NCBI GenBank assembly: GCA_026196955.1
Contig: JAPHTO010000081.1
Coordinates: forward strand, 1 to 43,580
DNA from: Colwellia sp.
GTDB taxonomy: Bacteria > Pseudomonadota > Gammaproteobacteria > Enterobacterales > Alteromonadaceae
DNA: 43,580 nucleotides
Direction: 5' to 3'
The translations under genes and the position numbers were made by a program. The notes beneath the pieces are model-generated. The model searched no databases. It was not told the origin of the DNA and saw only the letters and a program-made list of their open reading frames with translations. The first letter of the stretch is position 1. The number at the start of each line of letters is the position of its first letter. Of the stretch, positions 16,028 to 25,178 are shown piece after piece.

Positions 16028-16599
16028 TGCTTGCTTTTAGTCGCTCTTTTTTAAATGCTGTTACAAGTAAAATACTCGCCAGTATTTTACTTGTTGGGCT
16101 AGCAGCACCTGCTGCTGCCCACACGTATTTTTTTGGTGTCAGTGAGCTAAATTATAATAGTAAAAGTAAGCATATTGAGATAATTCATCAGTTTACTGCG
16201 CATGATATCGAAAATACTATTGCCGAAATAAAGCAAATACACTTCTCTGCTGAGCATCCTAGCTACGATAAGTACATACAAGCTTATTTTGAAAAGCACT
16301 TTATGTTAGAACAAAATAACAAAGCAATTAAACTTAATTGGATAGGTTTTGAAATCAGGCGCGGGCAAATTTTTGCTTACCAAGAGAGCAACAGTGCAAA
16401 CTTTTTAGCTGATTTAGTGGTAAAAAACACCATACTCGTCGATACTTACACCAAGCAAATAAATACTGTGAATTATCAAGGCGTAAGTTTTGCTCCTCAT
16501 ATTAAGGTACAAGGTAGCTTAACCTTTAATAGTAGCCAACGTATTGCTGAAATTAAGGCATTAGAAAGCCAAGTAAATACTTCTGAAGAAAAGCAGTAA
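16027..16599 (+). CDS. DUF6702 family exported protein
   Basis: A 190-residue protein with a signal peptide ending in PAAAHTYFF. After cleavage the sequence AHTYFFGVSELNYNSKSKHIEIIHQF is the DUF6702 opening. The rest is beta-rich with GFEIRRGQIFAYQES. Function is unknown. Its ATG overlaps the TAA of the M1 peptidase gene (TAATG), so it is a translationally coupled partner. This pairing suggests the two act on the same envelope substrate or that the small protein helps the peptidase; that is inference. Confidence 0.85.
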   Translation: MLAFSRSFLNAVTSKILASILLVGLAAPAAAHTYFFGVSELNYNSKSKHIEIIHQFTAHDIENTIAEIKQIHFSAEHPSYDKYIQAYFEKHFMLEQNNKAIKLNWIGFEIRRGQIFAYQESNSANFLADLVVKNTILVDTYTKQINTVNYQGVSFAPHIKVQGSLTFNSSQRIAEIKALESQVNTSEEKQ

Positions 16600-16684
16600 A
16601 AAATAATTGTCACCATTGATTTACATTTGTTGCAGAAGTGTGCAAAATCAAAGTATTGAAAATAGCTAAGGCTTGGAAGGCTTC

Positions 16685-17149
16685 ATGAAAGTAGAGTTTA
16701 TTAACCCATTTTTATCATCAATGCTTAATGTCATGTCTACTATGGCACAAATGGAATTAACCCCAGAAAAACCTAAGCTGAAAAAAGATGAAGTGGCTAA
16801 AGGTGATGTCTCAGGCTTAATAGGCATGGTCAGCCCAGAAACGAAAGGCTCACTTTCAATTACTTTTGATGGCCCGTTAGCCATTGCGACAATGAAAGGC
16901 ATGGTTGGTGAAGGTCCTGATGAAGTAAACGATGAAATTACTGATTTGGTGGGCGAAATAACGAATATGGTTACGGGTGGCGCAAAGCGTATGCTAAGTG
17001 AAAAAGGTTTTGAATTTGATATGGCAACACCTGTTGTAGTATCGGGTCCAAATCATACCATTCATCATAAATCAAAAGGGCCTGTTGTGATTATTGCCTT
17101 AAGAGGTGAAGCAGGAAAAGCTTACATCGAGTTCTCTTTTGATGAGTAA
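16685..17149 (+). CDS. cheX: CheX family chemotaxis protein
   Basis: A 154-residue CheX/CheC-like protein. Features are the opening KVEFINPFLSSMLNVMSTMA, the strand GSLSITFDGPLAIATMKGM, and the phosphatase helix DEVNDEITDLVGEITNMVTGGAKRML with the acidic and asparagine residues (E and N in GEITN) that attack CheY-P in this family. CheX dephosphorylates the CheY response regulator. Start ATG 16685 follows GGAAGG; a TTG four codons upstream is less likely. It is isolated from other che genes here, but two chemoreceptors are encoded further on. Followed by a bidirectional terminator. Confidence 0.9.
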   Translation: MKVEFINPFLSSMLNVMSTMAQMELTPEKPKLKKDEVAKGDVSGLIGMVSPETKGSLSITFDGPLAIATMKGMVGEGPDEVNDEITDLVGEITNMVTGGAKRMLSEKGFEFDMATPVVVSGPNHTIHHKSKGPVVIIALRGEAGKAYIEFSFDE

Positions 17150-17187
17150 CTGTTAAGTTTCAAATATCAAAATACCCAATCATAATG

Positions 17188-17221
17188 AAAAAAGCACTAT
17201 ATAAAAATAGTGCTTTTTTTT
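17188..17221. terminator. Bidirectional terminator between cheX and metE
   Basis: AAAAAAGCACTAT (17188-17200) and ATAGTGCTTTTTTTT (17208-17221) form a stem flanked by A- and T-runs. It can end both the plus-strand cheX transcript and the minus-strand metE transcript. Confidence 0.9.
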
Positions 17222-17289
17222 GTGCCCTATAGACTGCTTTTTAACAAAAAGACAGAGAGTTTACTTCAACCATGTGTTGTAAGAGTTAC

Positions 17290-19575
17290 TTAACTCCTTG
17301 CTCTCAATTGCTTTGCGGCTAGCACCATATTTTCAAGCGCTAATTTAGTCTCCTGCCAACCGCGAGTTTTTAAGCCGCAATCAGGGTTAACCCAAAGCCT
17401 ATCTTTTGGAAGATAGCACTGTGCTTTTTCTAACAAATTAACCATCCACTCAACACTGGGGATGTTAGGAGAGTGAATATCGTACACGCCCGGCCCTAAA
17501 TCATTAGGGTATGCTTGTTGTTCAAAAGCATCTAACAATGCCATGTTTGAGCGCGATGTTTCCACCGTTAATACATCGGCATCAAGGGCAATAATTGCTG
17601 GCAAAATATCATTAAATTCTGAATAACACATATGGGTATGAATTTGCGTTTCTGAAGGTGCTTTAGCCGCTGATAAGCAAAATGAAGCAGTTGCCCAATT
17701 CAAATACTCCTGCCACTGGCTTCGTTTAATTGGCATTCCTTCTCGAATAGCTGGCTCATCAATTTGAATGATTTGAGTACCGCTGACGATCAAATCCTCT
17801 ACTTCATCACTAATCGCTAACGCGATCTGTTTAGTCACTTGTTCACGCGGTATATCATCCCGTACAAAAGACCAAGCTAAAATAGTAACAGGGCCTGTTA
17901 GCATCGCCTTTACTGGTTTTTGAGTGAGTGACTGAGCATATTGAGTCCACTCAACTGTCATTGGCTTTTTACGGCTTATGTCACCAAAAATAATAGGGGG
18001 CTTAACACACCGTGAACCATAACTTTGTACCCAAGCAAACTGTGTAAAGGCAACCCCTTCTAGCAATTCGCCAAAATATTCAACCATGTCATTCCTTTCG
18101 GCTTCACCATGAACTAAGACATCCAAACCAATCTCTTCTTGGCGCTCAATAGCGTCTTTTATTTCAGCTTTAATCAGACGTTGATATTCATGATCAGTAA
18201 TTTCTCGACGACGCCACTTTGCCCTTACTTCACGAATATCGCCTGTTTGTGGAAATGAGCCTATAGTCGTTGTAGGTAATATCGGTAAATTTAACGCCTT
18301 TTGCTGTACTTGCTTTCGTTGTTCAAACGCGTCTTTACGCTGATAATCTTGGCCTGTTAAACAGGCTACTCTTTGTTGTACTTCTTTATTATGTATGCGC
18401 GTTGAACTACTTCGAGCCAATGCTGCTTCTGAATATAGCGTGATTTCATCACAACTGTTATTGAGCAATGCCGCTTTTAATAAACTGAGCTCATGACATT
18501 TTTGCTTGGCAAAGGCTAGCCAAGTTTTAAACTCTTGATCCAATTTTTGTTCTTGTGCCAGATCTACAGGCGAATGAAGCAATGAGCACGACGGCGCAAG
18601 CCATAAACGTTGCCCTAATTGTTGATATAAAGGTTTAAGTATTTGATAAACCGAAACCAGATCAGTTTTCCAAATATTACGGCCATTTATTACCCCTAAT
18701 GAAATAACCCAATCGTTAGGTAGGCGTTCAATAATACTGCTTATATCTGATTTTTCAGCAATAGTATCTAAGTGAATACCGTCAAAAGGCAGTGCTTTTA
18801 TCACATCAATATGGTGTTCAACAGAGGCAAAATATGTGGTTAATAATAGTTTTAACGCCCCTTTTTCCAAAGTGTCGTAAGCTTGGCTAAAGGCTTGTTG
18901 CCATTGGCTATCCAACTCCAGCCCTAAAATAGGCTCATCAATTTGCAGCCATTCCACCCCAGCAGCTGACAATTGATTAAGCACCTGCTGATAACGCGCC
19001 AGCAAGGCAGGTAATAAGACTAGTTTGTCTTCATCGGCTACCACACTTAAATGTAAGTATGTTAATGGACCAATAAGTACCACTTTACGGTGAGCAGAGA
19101 TCACTTTAGCATCACTGTACTGAGCAAGCAGCGGCTTAATATTCACTTGTGAATCGGTATTGTTAATTAATGAAGATGATAGCTCCGGCACAATATAGTG
19201 ATAATTGGTATTAAACCATTTGGTCATATCACTTGCTGCACATTGACAACCCGAAGGGGCTTGGCCGCGAGCCACGCGAAACTCAAGATCTAAGTTATTT
19301 TCGCCATTGTTATCAGCCTTATGACCAACAAAACGTTTAGGCACTAAACCCAGTAGTAAGGTGGTATTTAATATATGATCATAATGCGCAAAATCACCTA
19401 CAGGCAATAAATCAATGCCAGCATCTTGTTGTAATTGCCAATTTGATTGGCGCAGCTCCTGACACTGCGCTAGAAATTCTTCTTGGCTAGACTCTCCACG
19501 CCAATACTTTTCTAAAGAAAACTTTAACTCTCGCTTTGCGCCGATGCGCGGAAAACCTAAATTGTGAATTTGCAT
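17290..19575 (-). CDS. metE: Cobalamin-independent methionine synthase MetE
   Basis: A 761-residue MetE (E. coli 753), which transfers methyl from methyltetrahydropteroyl-triglutamate to homocysteine. The N-terminal folate-barrel motif HNLGFPRIGAKRELKFSLE is at residue 3; the C-terminal barrel begins with TTTIGSFPQTGDIREVR. Zinc ligands are visible: H648 and C650 in HTHMC, E672 in TVETSR, C733 in NPDCGLKTRGW. Start ATG 19575 has GGAGCAGG upstream; a TTG 12 bases earlier overlaps that ribosome site. It is divergent from metR, with MetJ and MetR sites between. Presence of metE together with a B12 riboswitch in the same window suggests methionine made with or without B12. There is no cobalamin riboswitch in its leader. 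Confidence 0.97.
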   Translation of the reverse strand: MQIHNLGFPRIGAKRELKFSLEKYWRGESSQEEFLAQCQELRQSNWQLQQDAGIDLLPVGDFAHYDHILNTTLLLGLVPKRFVGHKADNNGENNLDLEFRVARGQAPSGCQCAASDMTKWFNTNYHYIVPELSSSLINNTDSQVNIKPLLAQYSDAKVISAHRKVVLIGPLTYLHLSVVADEDKLVLLPALLARYQQVLNQLSAAGVEWLQIDEPILGLELDSQWQQAFSQAYDTLEKGALKLLLTTYFASVEHHIDVIKALPFDGIHLDTIAEKSDISSIIERLPNDWVISLGVINGRNIWKTDLVSVYQILKPLYQQLGQRLWLAPSCSLLHSPVDLAQEQKLDQEFKTWLAFAKQKCHELSLLKAALLNNSCDEITLYSEAALARSSSTRIHNKEVQQRVACLTGQDYQRKDAFEQRKQVQQKALNLPILPTTTIGSFPQTGDIREVRAKWRRREITDHEYQRLIKAEIKDAIERQEEIGLDVLVHGEAERNDMVEYFGELLEGVAFTQFAWVQSYGSRCVKPPIIFGDISRKKPMTVEWTQYAQSLTQKPVKAMLTGPVTILAWSFVRDDIPREQVTKQIALAISDEVEDLIVSGTQIIQIDEPAIREGMPIKRSQWQEYLNWATASFCLSAAKAPSETQIHTHMCYSEFNDILPAIIALDADVLTVETSRSNMALLDAFEQQAYPNDLGPGVYDIHSPNIPSVEWMVNLLEKAQCYLPKDRLWVNPDCGLKTRGWQETKLALENMVLAAKQLRARS

Positions 19576-19637
19576 AACCTGCTCCAATAAAATTTATATC
19601 TTGATGATTGTTTAAGGGACAAACGAAAAAAACAAAT

Positions 19638-19653
19638 AGACGTCTAGACGTTT
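19638..19653. promoter_or_regulatory. MetJ operator (two tandem met boxes)
   Basis: AGACGTCTAGACGTTT is one perfect met box (AGACGTCT) followed directly by a 7/8 match. MetJ with S-adenosylmethionine binds such tandem 8-mers. It overlaps the -35 region of the probable metR promoter (TATACT at 19661-19666) and lies 63 bases from the metE start, so it can repress both genes. Confidence 0.93.
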
Positions 19654-19715
19654 GAATGGTTATACTTTAAAAAAGGCTAGCATTTTCCACAAGCGCAAAA
19701 AATTCAACAAGGGTA

Positions 19716-19728
19716 TGAAGAAGTTTCA
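19716..19728 (+). promoter_or_regulatory. MetR binding site at the metR start
   Basis: TGAAGAAGTTTCA matches the MetR consensus TGAA-N5-TTCA exactly. It ends 3 bases before the metR ATG, a position suited to autoregulation; it also lies about 140 bases from metE. Confidence 0.75.
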
Positions 19729-19730
19729 TT

Positions 19731-20696
19731 ATGTTTGAGATTAAGCATCTAAAAACACTGGCAACATTAGCCGAAACCGGCAATATCAGAAAAGCAGCTG
19801 AACAGTTATTTGTGACTCAGTCTGCCCTTTCACACCAGTTGAAAGACCTAGAGCAACGCCTAAATACATCGCTATTTATTCGAAATACCTCCCCGGTAAA
19901 ATTTACCACTTCAGGTGAGGTGCTACTTGCACTGGCAGATAATATTTTACCAAAAGTAAACGATGCAATAAGCGAACTAACAGGGAGGAATAAAGTAAAT
20001 TCTCAGCTCAACCTCGCTATTGATTGTCATGCTTGCTTTCAGTGGCTACTACCCCTTACTGAGCAGTTTTCGCAGCTCAATCCTGATTTAAATATTGAGT
20101 TTATCGAGCAAGACTTCGCTAGGCATAATACCCCTAATCCAGAGAGGAGCATTGATATTCTTTTTACTGACGAGAAGGTTGAGAATGATGGCTTCAACTA
20201 TCATGCACTAGGAAGATTTGAAGTGGTCGCCGTGGTCGCTAAACATAAATTTGAGGATAAACTTTTTTTAGACGCTGGCGATTTTAGTGAACAAGTCTTA
20301 TTAACATACCCAGTGAAAACACAGCAATTAGACATCTTTAAATTATTCCTCAATAAGCAGGTTAGTAACAACGCCACGGTACAAAAACCCAAACTCATCA
20401 AGCAGGTTGCCAATAGCCATATGATTTTGCAAATGGTCGCTGCCAATATGGGCATTACCACTTTGCCCGACTGGTTAGTTAACAGTTTAACTAAGCAATC
20501 GTTGGTAAAAACCAAACGCATTGGCGAGAGCGGAATTTATAAAACTCTTTACGCACGCTATCAAAGCCAGCATCCATTAATCAGTATTATTGAGCAGCTT
20601 ATACCGCAAACAGTTGCAGCATTTAATAACTTGTATCAAACTCAAGGTTTTGAGAAAAGGGTAAAGAAACAGCATGTGGCAACAAGTAGACATTAA
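19731..20696 (+). CDS. metR: LysR-type regulator MetR
   Basis: A 321-residue LysR regulator. Winged helix-turn-helix at about residues 18-40 ([26 protein letters not shown]), effector domain from about 90. [17 protein letters not shown] and [19 protein letters not shown] closely match E. coli MetR. It activates metE and other methionine genes with homocysteine as co-effector. Orientation is the classical divergent metE/metR. Its 3' end overlaps the yjbQ start by 23 bases, implying co-transcription. Confidence 0.95.
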   Translation: MFEIKHLKTLATLAETGNIRKAAEQLFVTQSALSHQLKDLEQRLNTSLFIRNTSPVKFTTSGEVLLALADNILPKVNDAISELTGRNKVNSQLNLAIDCHACFQWLLPLTEQFSQLNPDLNIEFIEQDFARHNTPNPERSIDILFTDEKVENDGFNYHALGRFEVVAVVAKHKFEDKLFLDAGDFSEQVLLTYPVKTQQLDIFKLFLNKQVSNNATVQKPKLIKQVANSHMILQMVAANMGITTLPDWLVNSLTKQSLVKTKRIGESGIYKTLYARYQSQHPLISIIEQLIPQTVAAFNNLYQTQGFEKRVKKQHVATSRH

Positions 20697-21093
20697 CTTA
20701 ACAGCAAAAAAGCGCGGCTTTCATTTGATTACAAACGAAGTCATCAACCAGCTATTTGGCCTTGAAAATATCCAATGTGGAATTTTACACCTGTTCATAA
20801 AGCACTCTTCTGCATCGTTGACCATCAATGAAAATGCGGATCCGACTGTTCGAGCTGATATGGAAAAACATTTTAATGTTATCGCGCCTGAGCGAGCCCC
20901 TTATTACCAACATACCTATGAGGGGGATGATGATATGCCTGCCCATATCAAAGCCAGTTTGCTCGGCGCGAGTATCAGTATTCCAGTCAGCAAAGGCCAA
21001 CTCAATTTAGGCATTTGGCAGGGAATATATTTAGGTGAACATAGAGACCATGGAGGTAGTCGCACGATTGTTGCTACCCTTCATGGCGAATGA
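20674..21093 (+). CDS. yjbQ: YjbQ/UPF0047 family protein
   Basis: A 139-residue protein of the UPF0047/YjbQ family, small trimeric enzymes for which weak thiamine-phosphate synthase activity has been described. Family signatures are [41 protein letters not shown] and [19 protein letters not shown], including the metal-site histidines (KHSSAS, PAHIK, EHRDH). It starts inside the end of metR (23-base overlap), so it is probably translated from the metR message and would follow MetJ/MetR control. The link to methionine metabolism is positional only. Confidence 0.92.
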   Translation: MWQQVDINLTAKKRGFHLITNEVINQLFGLENIQCGILHLFIKHSSASLTINENADPTVRADMEKHFNVIAPERAPYYQHTYEGDDDMPAHIKASLLGASISIPVSKGQLNLGIWQGIYLGEHRDHGGSRTIVATLHGE

Positions 21094-21114
21094 TAATTTA
21101 CACTAGCGGTATTA

Positions 21115-21235
21115 TTAATCTTCCTCTAACACGTGCGGTCCGGCATAGTTATCAAAGCGAGAAAATTGCCCTTGGAAAGTCAACGGTACACGACCAGCTC
21201 AAGAGCCATTCCATTACACTGCTTACCAATAATGG
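21115..21235 (-). pseudogene. Second, diverged copy of the dnaB 3' end
   Basis: Bases 21115-21235 repeat the last ~110 bases of dnaB (21236-21346), head to tail, immediately after the real stop codon. Over the last 82 bases only 5 differ, and in the DnaB frame all five are synonymous (TAA for TAG stop, CGC for CGT, TTG-ACT for CTA-ACC). Upstream of that the copy has an 8-base net insertion containing the palindrome GCTCAAGAGC (21197-21206), which shifts the frame, so it is not expressed as DnaB. The silent differences point to an allele from another lineage left by integration or recombination. Confidence 0.88.
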
Positions 21236-22654
21236 CTAATCTTCCTCTAACACGTGCGGTCCGGCATAGTTATCAAAACGAGAAAATTGCCCTTGGAAGG
21301 TTAGCGGTACACGACCAATTGGTCCATTACGTTGCTTACCAATAATAATTTCAGCCATGCCTTTAAACTCACTATCATCGTGATAAACCTCATCACGATA
21401 GATGAACATAATTAAATCGGCATCTTGCTCAATTGAGCCTGATTCACGTAAATCTGAGTTGATTGGGCGCTTATCGCTACGCTGCTCTAAGCCACGATTT
21501 AGCTGAGAAAGTGCAACCACTGGCACTTGTAACTCTTTTGCCAATGCTTTTAAAGAGCGAGAAATCTCAGCTATTTCTAGGGTACGGTTATCAGAAAATT
21601 GTGGCGCACGCATCAATTGCAAGTAATCGATCATAATCATGGAAATTCCCCCATGATCGCGATGAATACGCCTTGCTCGTGAACGCACTTCTGTTGGTGT
21701 TAAACCTGCGGCATCATCGATAAACATTTTACCGTTTTCAATAAGTAAGCCCATAGTAGATGACATACGTGCCCAATCTTCATCGTCTAATTGACCAGTA
21801 CGAATTTTAGTTTGATCAATACGCCCTAGAGAAGCCAGCATACGCATCATAATTTGCTCAGACGGCATCTCTAAACTAAAGATCAAGGCTGGTTTATCTT
21901 GCGTCATGGCGGCATGCTCAGCCAAGTTCATCGCAAAAGTTGTTTTACCCATTGATGGACGAGCAGCAACAATGATTAAATCAGACTTTTGTAAACCGGC
22001 GGTCATTTTATCTAAATCAGTAAAACCACTCGGCACCCCAGTTACACCACCGGAAGGAGTGGAACAAAGCTTCTCAATTCTATCCACGGTCTTTTCAAGT
22101 ACCGAATGAATACTTTCCGGACCTTCTGACTTGCTAGCACGCTTCTCAGCAATAGCAAAAACCTTGGTTTCGGCAAAGTCTAATAAGTCAGCACTAGTAC
22201 GGCCTTGTGTGTCATAACCGGCTTCTGCAATCTCATTGGCAACAGAAATCATTTCACGCGTTACCGCACGCTCACGAACAATTTCAGCATAGGCGGTGAT
22301 ATTTGCCGCACTCGGGGTGTTCTTCATCATCTCAGCAAGATAAACAAAACCACCCGCATCTTCTAATTTCTGATCGTTTTCTAAGGCTTCAGAGAGTGTG
22401 ATTAAGTCAACCGGCTCGCCAAGCTCAATTAAAGCACCAATAGTTTCAAAAATAAGGCGGTGTGAGCGACTATAAAAATCTTCGGCAACGGTTTTTTCAC
22501 TAACACGATCCCAGGTTTCATTATCAAGTAATAAGCCACCTAGCACAGACTGCTCGGCCTCTAAAGAATGTGGTGGTATTTTCAATTCATCAATTTGCTT
22601 ATCTTTGATAAATTGCTTTTCTTTGGCAAACTTACCAGGTTTTCTATCTGCCAT
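21236..22654 (-). CDS. dnaB: Replicative DNA helicase DnaB
   Basis: A 472-residue hexameric helicase, E. coli-like length. The N-terminal domain opens with PPHSLEAEQSVLGGLLLDNE; the RecA-like motor has Walker A ARPSMGKTTF (about 231-240), Walker B MIMIDYLQLM (near 340) and the SLEMP and QLNRGLEQR motifs. It ends GPHVLEED. No intein or truncation is seen. The usual neighbours rplI and alr are not here. A diverged duplicate of its last ~110 bases lies directly downstream. Confidence 0.97.
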   Translation of the reverse strand: MADRKPGKFAKEKQFIKDKQIDELKIPPHSLEAEQSVLGGLLLDNETWDRVSEKTVAEDFYSRSHRLIFETIGALIELGEPVDLITLSEALENDQKLEDAGGFVYLAEMMKNTPSAANITAYAEIVRERAVTREMISVANEIAEAGYDTQGRTSADLLDFAETKVFAIAEKRASKSEGPESIHSVLEKTVDRIEKLCSTPSGGVTGVPSGFTDLDKMTAGLQKSDLIIVAARPSMGKTTFAMNLAEHAAMTQDKPALIFSLEMPSEQIMMRMLASLGRIDQTKIRTGQLDDEDWARMSSTMGLLIENGKMFIDDAAGLTPTEVRSRARRIHRDHGGISMIMIDYLQLMRAPQFSDNRTLEIAEISRSLKALAKELQVPVVALSQLNRGLEQRSDKRPINSDLRESGSIEQDADLIMFIYRDEVYHDDSEFKGMAEIIIGKQRNGPIGRVPLTFQGQFSRFDNYAGPHVLEED

Positions 22655-22817
22655 TTACTGAGCCTTAGCATAAGAGTGTAAGAAGATTTTTTAAGGAGGG
22701 TTAATGTAGCAGAAAATGAGATAAAAACAGAGACTTTCTAACAGAAAAAGTATCTACGATATTTTTAAATAAACGAAGTTTGCAGTTAACAAGCTATCTA
22801 CAATAGATTGCAGACAT

Positions 22818-22849
22818 AAAAAAGCAAGATGACATTATCCTGCTTTTTT
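22818..22849 (-). terminator. Terminator of the ECF sigma/DUF4097 operon
   Basis: On the minus strand GCAGGAT/ATCTTGC forms a stem followed by TTTTTT, 22 bases past the stop of the DUF4097 gene. The A-run on the other side would also allow weak rightward termination. Confidence 0.8.
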
Positions 22850-22871
22850 GGGGTGGTGATAGTTGAAAAGA

Positions 22872-23822
22872 TTACTTCACCACGACATCACCACTTACCG
22901 TACTGACCCTTACGGATCCATTGGCATTGCCCGTTTGAAAATACAGTTTGCTACTTGGGCCATACTTAGCTTCTTGGGCTTTTTGTTTAGTCAGCTTGTT
23001 AATGAGATCACCGCCGGCGTTTGCTTTTAAGCGAAAATCAGCCTCTATGTCTTGCTGAAAATCAAGCTCAACCGTACCACTAACACTTGAGGCTTTTACC
23101 ACGCCATTATCTTGTAAAAATAAACTCACTTCACTCTGACCACTCACGGTTGAAAGTTTAAGCTCATCAATTTTCGCCAGCTCTAGCTCTGTATTACCCG
23201 AAATATTATTAGCAAACACTTCCTCGGCCATGCTTTCTGACTCAATATCACCACTGACTGATTGCAACTGTAATCGACCCGTTGAGCCCTTGTCATCAAT
23301 ATCACCGCTGACTACTGACAGGTTTATTTTACCTTGCAAGGCTTTGCTTTCAATATTGCCGCTGACGCTACTTAACTCAATATTATTGCTTAGATTATTA
23401 GCTTGAATATCACCACTTACCGTTTTCACTGTCACGCTATGGGTTAAATTATCCAACTTAACATCGCTAGAGACGCCCTCAAAATTCACACGCAAATTGG
23501 CTGGCATATGAATAGTTAGTTGAGTCCCTTCAGAGCTCCAACTATTATGGTTTGGCAACTCAATTTTAATATTTATTGTGCTCCCTACTTGCTCAAAAAT
23601 TAACTTTTCAGCCTTATCGTCAAGCTCACCTTTAACACTCACTTTCGCTTGCTCCCAGCCAACAATACTCACCTTGCCGCTTAAGTTTTCAATAGCCACA
23701 GTGGTGGCATTGTCAACGGCTAAGCTTTCATTGACCTTCTCTCCGGCTAAAGCGGCATTAGTGTAAAGTAACGCACTGCACGTCATGAGTGGTACCAACA
23801 TTAATTGCGTAATCTTATTCAT
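22872..23822 (-). CDS. DUF4097 domain exported protein (beta-helix-like repeats)
   Basis: A 316-residue protein with a signal peptide (LMLVPLMTCSALLYTNAALA). The mature part is built of about ten repeats carrying the phrase VSGDI or close variants (KTVSGDIQAN, SSVSGNIES, SVVSGDIDD, QSVSGDIES, STVSGQSEV, STVSGDVVVK), typical of the DUF4097 right-handed beta-helix. Periplasmic or surface function is unknown. It is the last gene of the operon sigma factor, anti-sigma, DUF4097, although 120 bases separate it from the anti-sigma gene. It may be an effector or sensor of that sigma system. Confidence 0.9.
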   Translation of the reverse strand: MNKITQLMLVPLMTCSALLYTNAALAGEKVNESLAVDNATTVAIENLSGKVSIVGWEQAKVSVKGELDDKAEKLIFEQVGSTINIKIELPNHNSWSSEGTQLTIHMPANLRVNFEGVSSDVKLDNLTHSVTVKTVSGDIQANNLSNNIELSSVSGNIESKALQGKINLSVVSGDIDDKGSTGRLQLQSVSGDIESESMAEEVFANNISGNTELELAKIDELKLSTVSGQSEVSLFLQDNGVVKASSVSGTVELDFQQDIEADFRLKANAGGDLINKLTKQKAQEAKYGPSSKLYFQTGNANGSVRVSTVSGDVVVK

Positions 23823-23942
23823 ATAAACCTCTTACTTATATCTTCTTCATATCACTTTAGTTGTAGCTCAACAAACATACTGTTAATAAAGCAGGCTAAA
23901 ACCTGAGCTACCTTTGAATTTATCTAAAACCATCATCGCTGC

Positions 23943-24548
23943 TTAGATGGTTTGCCATTTAGGCGCCTGGCTTCCCGTAAGCGGCAATAGCTGTTGTAAT
24001 AAATTCAACTCTTGTTGTTGGGTAAAACGCAATAAATTAAGCAAATCAACATTGTTCTTGTCATTTTGCAGTGCTTTTTCTATCGCTAATCTTGCTTGCG
24101 CTAATTGTGTTAACTGGGTTTGCATTTTTAGTGGTAACTGCTTGAGATCAGGTTGACCAAAACTCACTAACATAGCTTGTCTTTGCTCGGTAAAGTTGTT
24201 CTGTATCATTGCCACTAATTCATCATTTACCACAGTTTTATTGCTTGGCTGGTTGGCCTCACTTGTTTGCGCTGTTAATGGCTTCACCTGCTCTTCCACA
24301 GGTGAAAAAGATAGCCAAGTCACTAATACTGCTGCAACAACTGACGCTGCCCACGCTGTTGGGGTGAAATATTTTCTTTTGCTATCGTCTACAACAAATT
24401 CAGATGTTGACTGTTGTGGCTTAGCTTGAATAGCGCGCTCAATACCAGCCCATAAATCTCGCTCAGGCGTCATTTCATCAGGTAAGCTATTCACTTTATC
24501 AGCCAAAACCTGATCTGTTATTGACTCAACATTAGCCTGTTTATTCAT
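23943..24548 (-). CDS. Putative anti-sigma factor (single-pass membrane protein)
   Basis: A 201-residue protein with one central membrane helix (about residues 65-85, AWAASVVAAVLVTWLSF), a cytoplasmic N-terminal part with LPDEMTPERDLWAGIERAI, and a periplasmic C-terminal helical part. No zinc-type HxxxCxxC anti-sigma motif is seen. The ATG at 24548 overlaps the stop of the sigma factor gene (8-base overlap), with GGAGAAG inside the sigma gene as ribosome site. That coupling and topology are the basis for calling it the anti-sigma factor; sequence similarity alone would not suffice. A start at 24575 is possible but less likely. Confidence 0.8.
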   Translation of the reverse strand: MNKQANVESITDQVLADKVNSLPDEMTPERDLWAGIERAIQAKPQQSTSEFVVDDSKRKYFTPTAWAASVVAAVLVTWLSFSPVEEQVKPLTAQTSEANQPSNKTVVNDELVAMIQNNFTEQRQAMLVSFGQPDLKQLPLKMQTQLTQLAQARLAIEKALQNDKNNVDLLNLLRFTQQQELNLLQQLLPLTGSQAPKWQTI

Positions 24549-25146
24549 TAGCTTCTCCAAGGGCGGCGTCTTCACTTAGCCATTCTTTTAACAATGATTT
24601 CGCTCTATGATATTGAGATTTACTAGAGCCTACTGCCATATTCAGCATATTAGCAATTTCTTCATGGCGATAACCTTCGACAGCAAACAGCACAAACACT
24701 AATCGAGCGCGCTCAGGCAACTTAGCAATGTGTTTATCTAGCTCTTCAAGCTCAGAAGAGTCATCTAAAGGGATCGCTTCTTCTATTTCTTGGCTTTTTC
24801 CAGCTTGATCTTCAATGCTAAAAACACGTTGCAGCCAATTCTTCTGCTTGCGTAGATGACCTAGCACAACATTACTTGCGACACTATGAAGCCAAGTGCT
24901 AAATTTACTCTCACCTCTAAAATTATTAATTTTTTGCCAAAGCACCACAAAGACTTCTTGGCAAACATCCTCAGCACTATCTTTATCCGCAAGCATACGC
25001 CAACAAAGTGCATATACTCTTTTATGATGCAATTGGTAAAGCTGATGAAAAGCCGCCTGTGAGCCTTGCTTAGCTTGAGCAATCCATTCTTGTTCTTGTG
25101 AGCTTGCAAACAAATTTTGCGCATCAATCACTTGGGAGCTATTCAA
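24541..25146 (-). CDS. ECF RNA polymerase sigma factor
   Basis: A 201-residue sigma-70-family ECF factor. Region 2 is visible (FHQLYQLHHKRVYALCWRML, DSAEDVCQEVFVVLWQKI, STWLHSVASNVVLGHLRK), as is region 4 (LPERARLVFVLFAVEGYRHEEIANML). The start codon is TTG at 25146 in front of NSSQVIDAQ; AGAGA lies upstream. It is the first gene of an operon with an overlapping putative anti-sigma gene and a DUF4097 protein. A near-consensus housekeeping promoter lies just upstream, so basal expression does not require itself. Confidence 0.94.
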   Translation of the reverse strand: MNSSQVIDAQNLFASSQEQEWIAQAKQGSQAAFHQLYQLHHKRVYALCWRMLADKDSAEDVCQEVFVVLWQKINNFRGESKFSTWLHSVASNVVLGHLRKQKNWLQRVFSIEDQAGKSQEIEEAIPLDDSSELEELDKHIAKLPERARLVFVLFAVEGYRHEEIANMLNMAVGSSKSQYHRAKSLLKEWLSEDAALGEANE

Positions 25147-25178
25147 AAAGTGTCTCTGTAATTAATAATAATAAGGTG

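Noticed and set aside
21133-21345. Plus-strand 70-residue frame across the dnaB tail repeats
   Set aside because: It is the antisense shadow of the duplicated dnaB ends.
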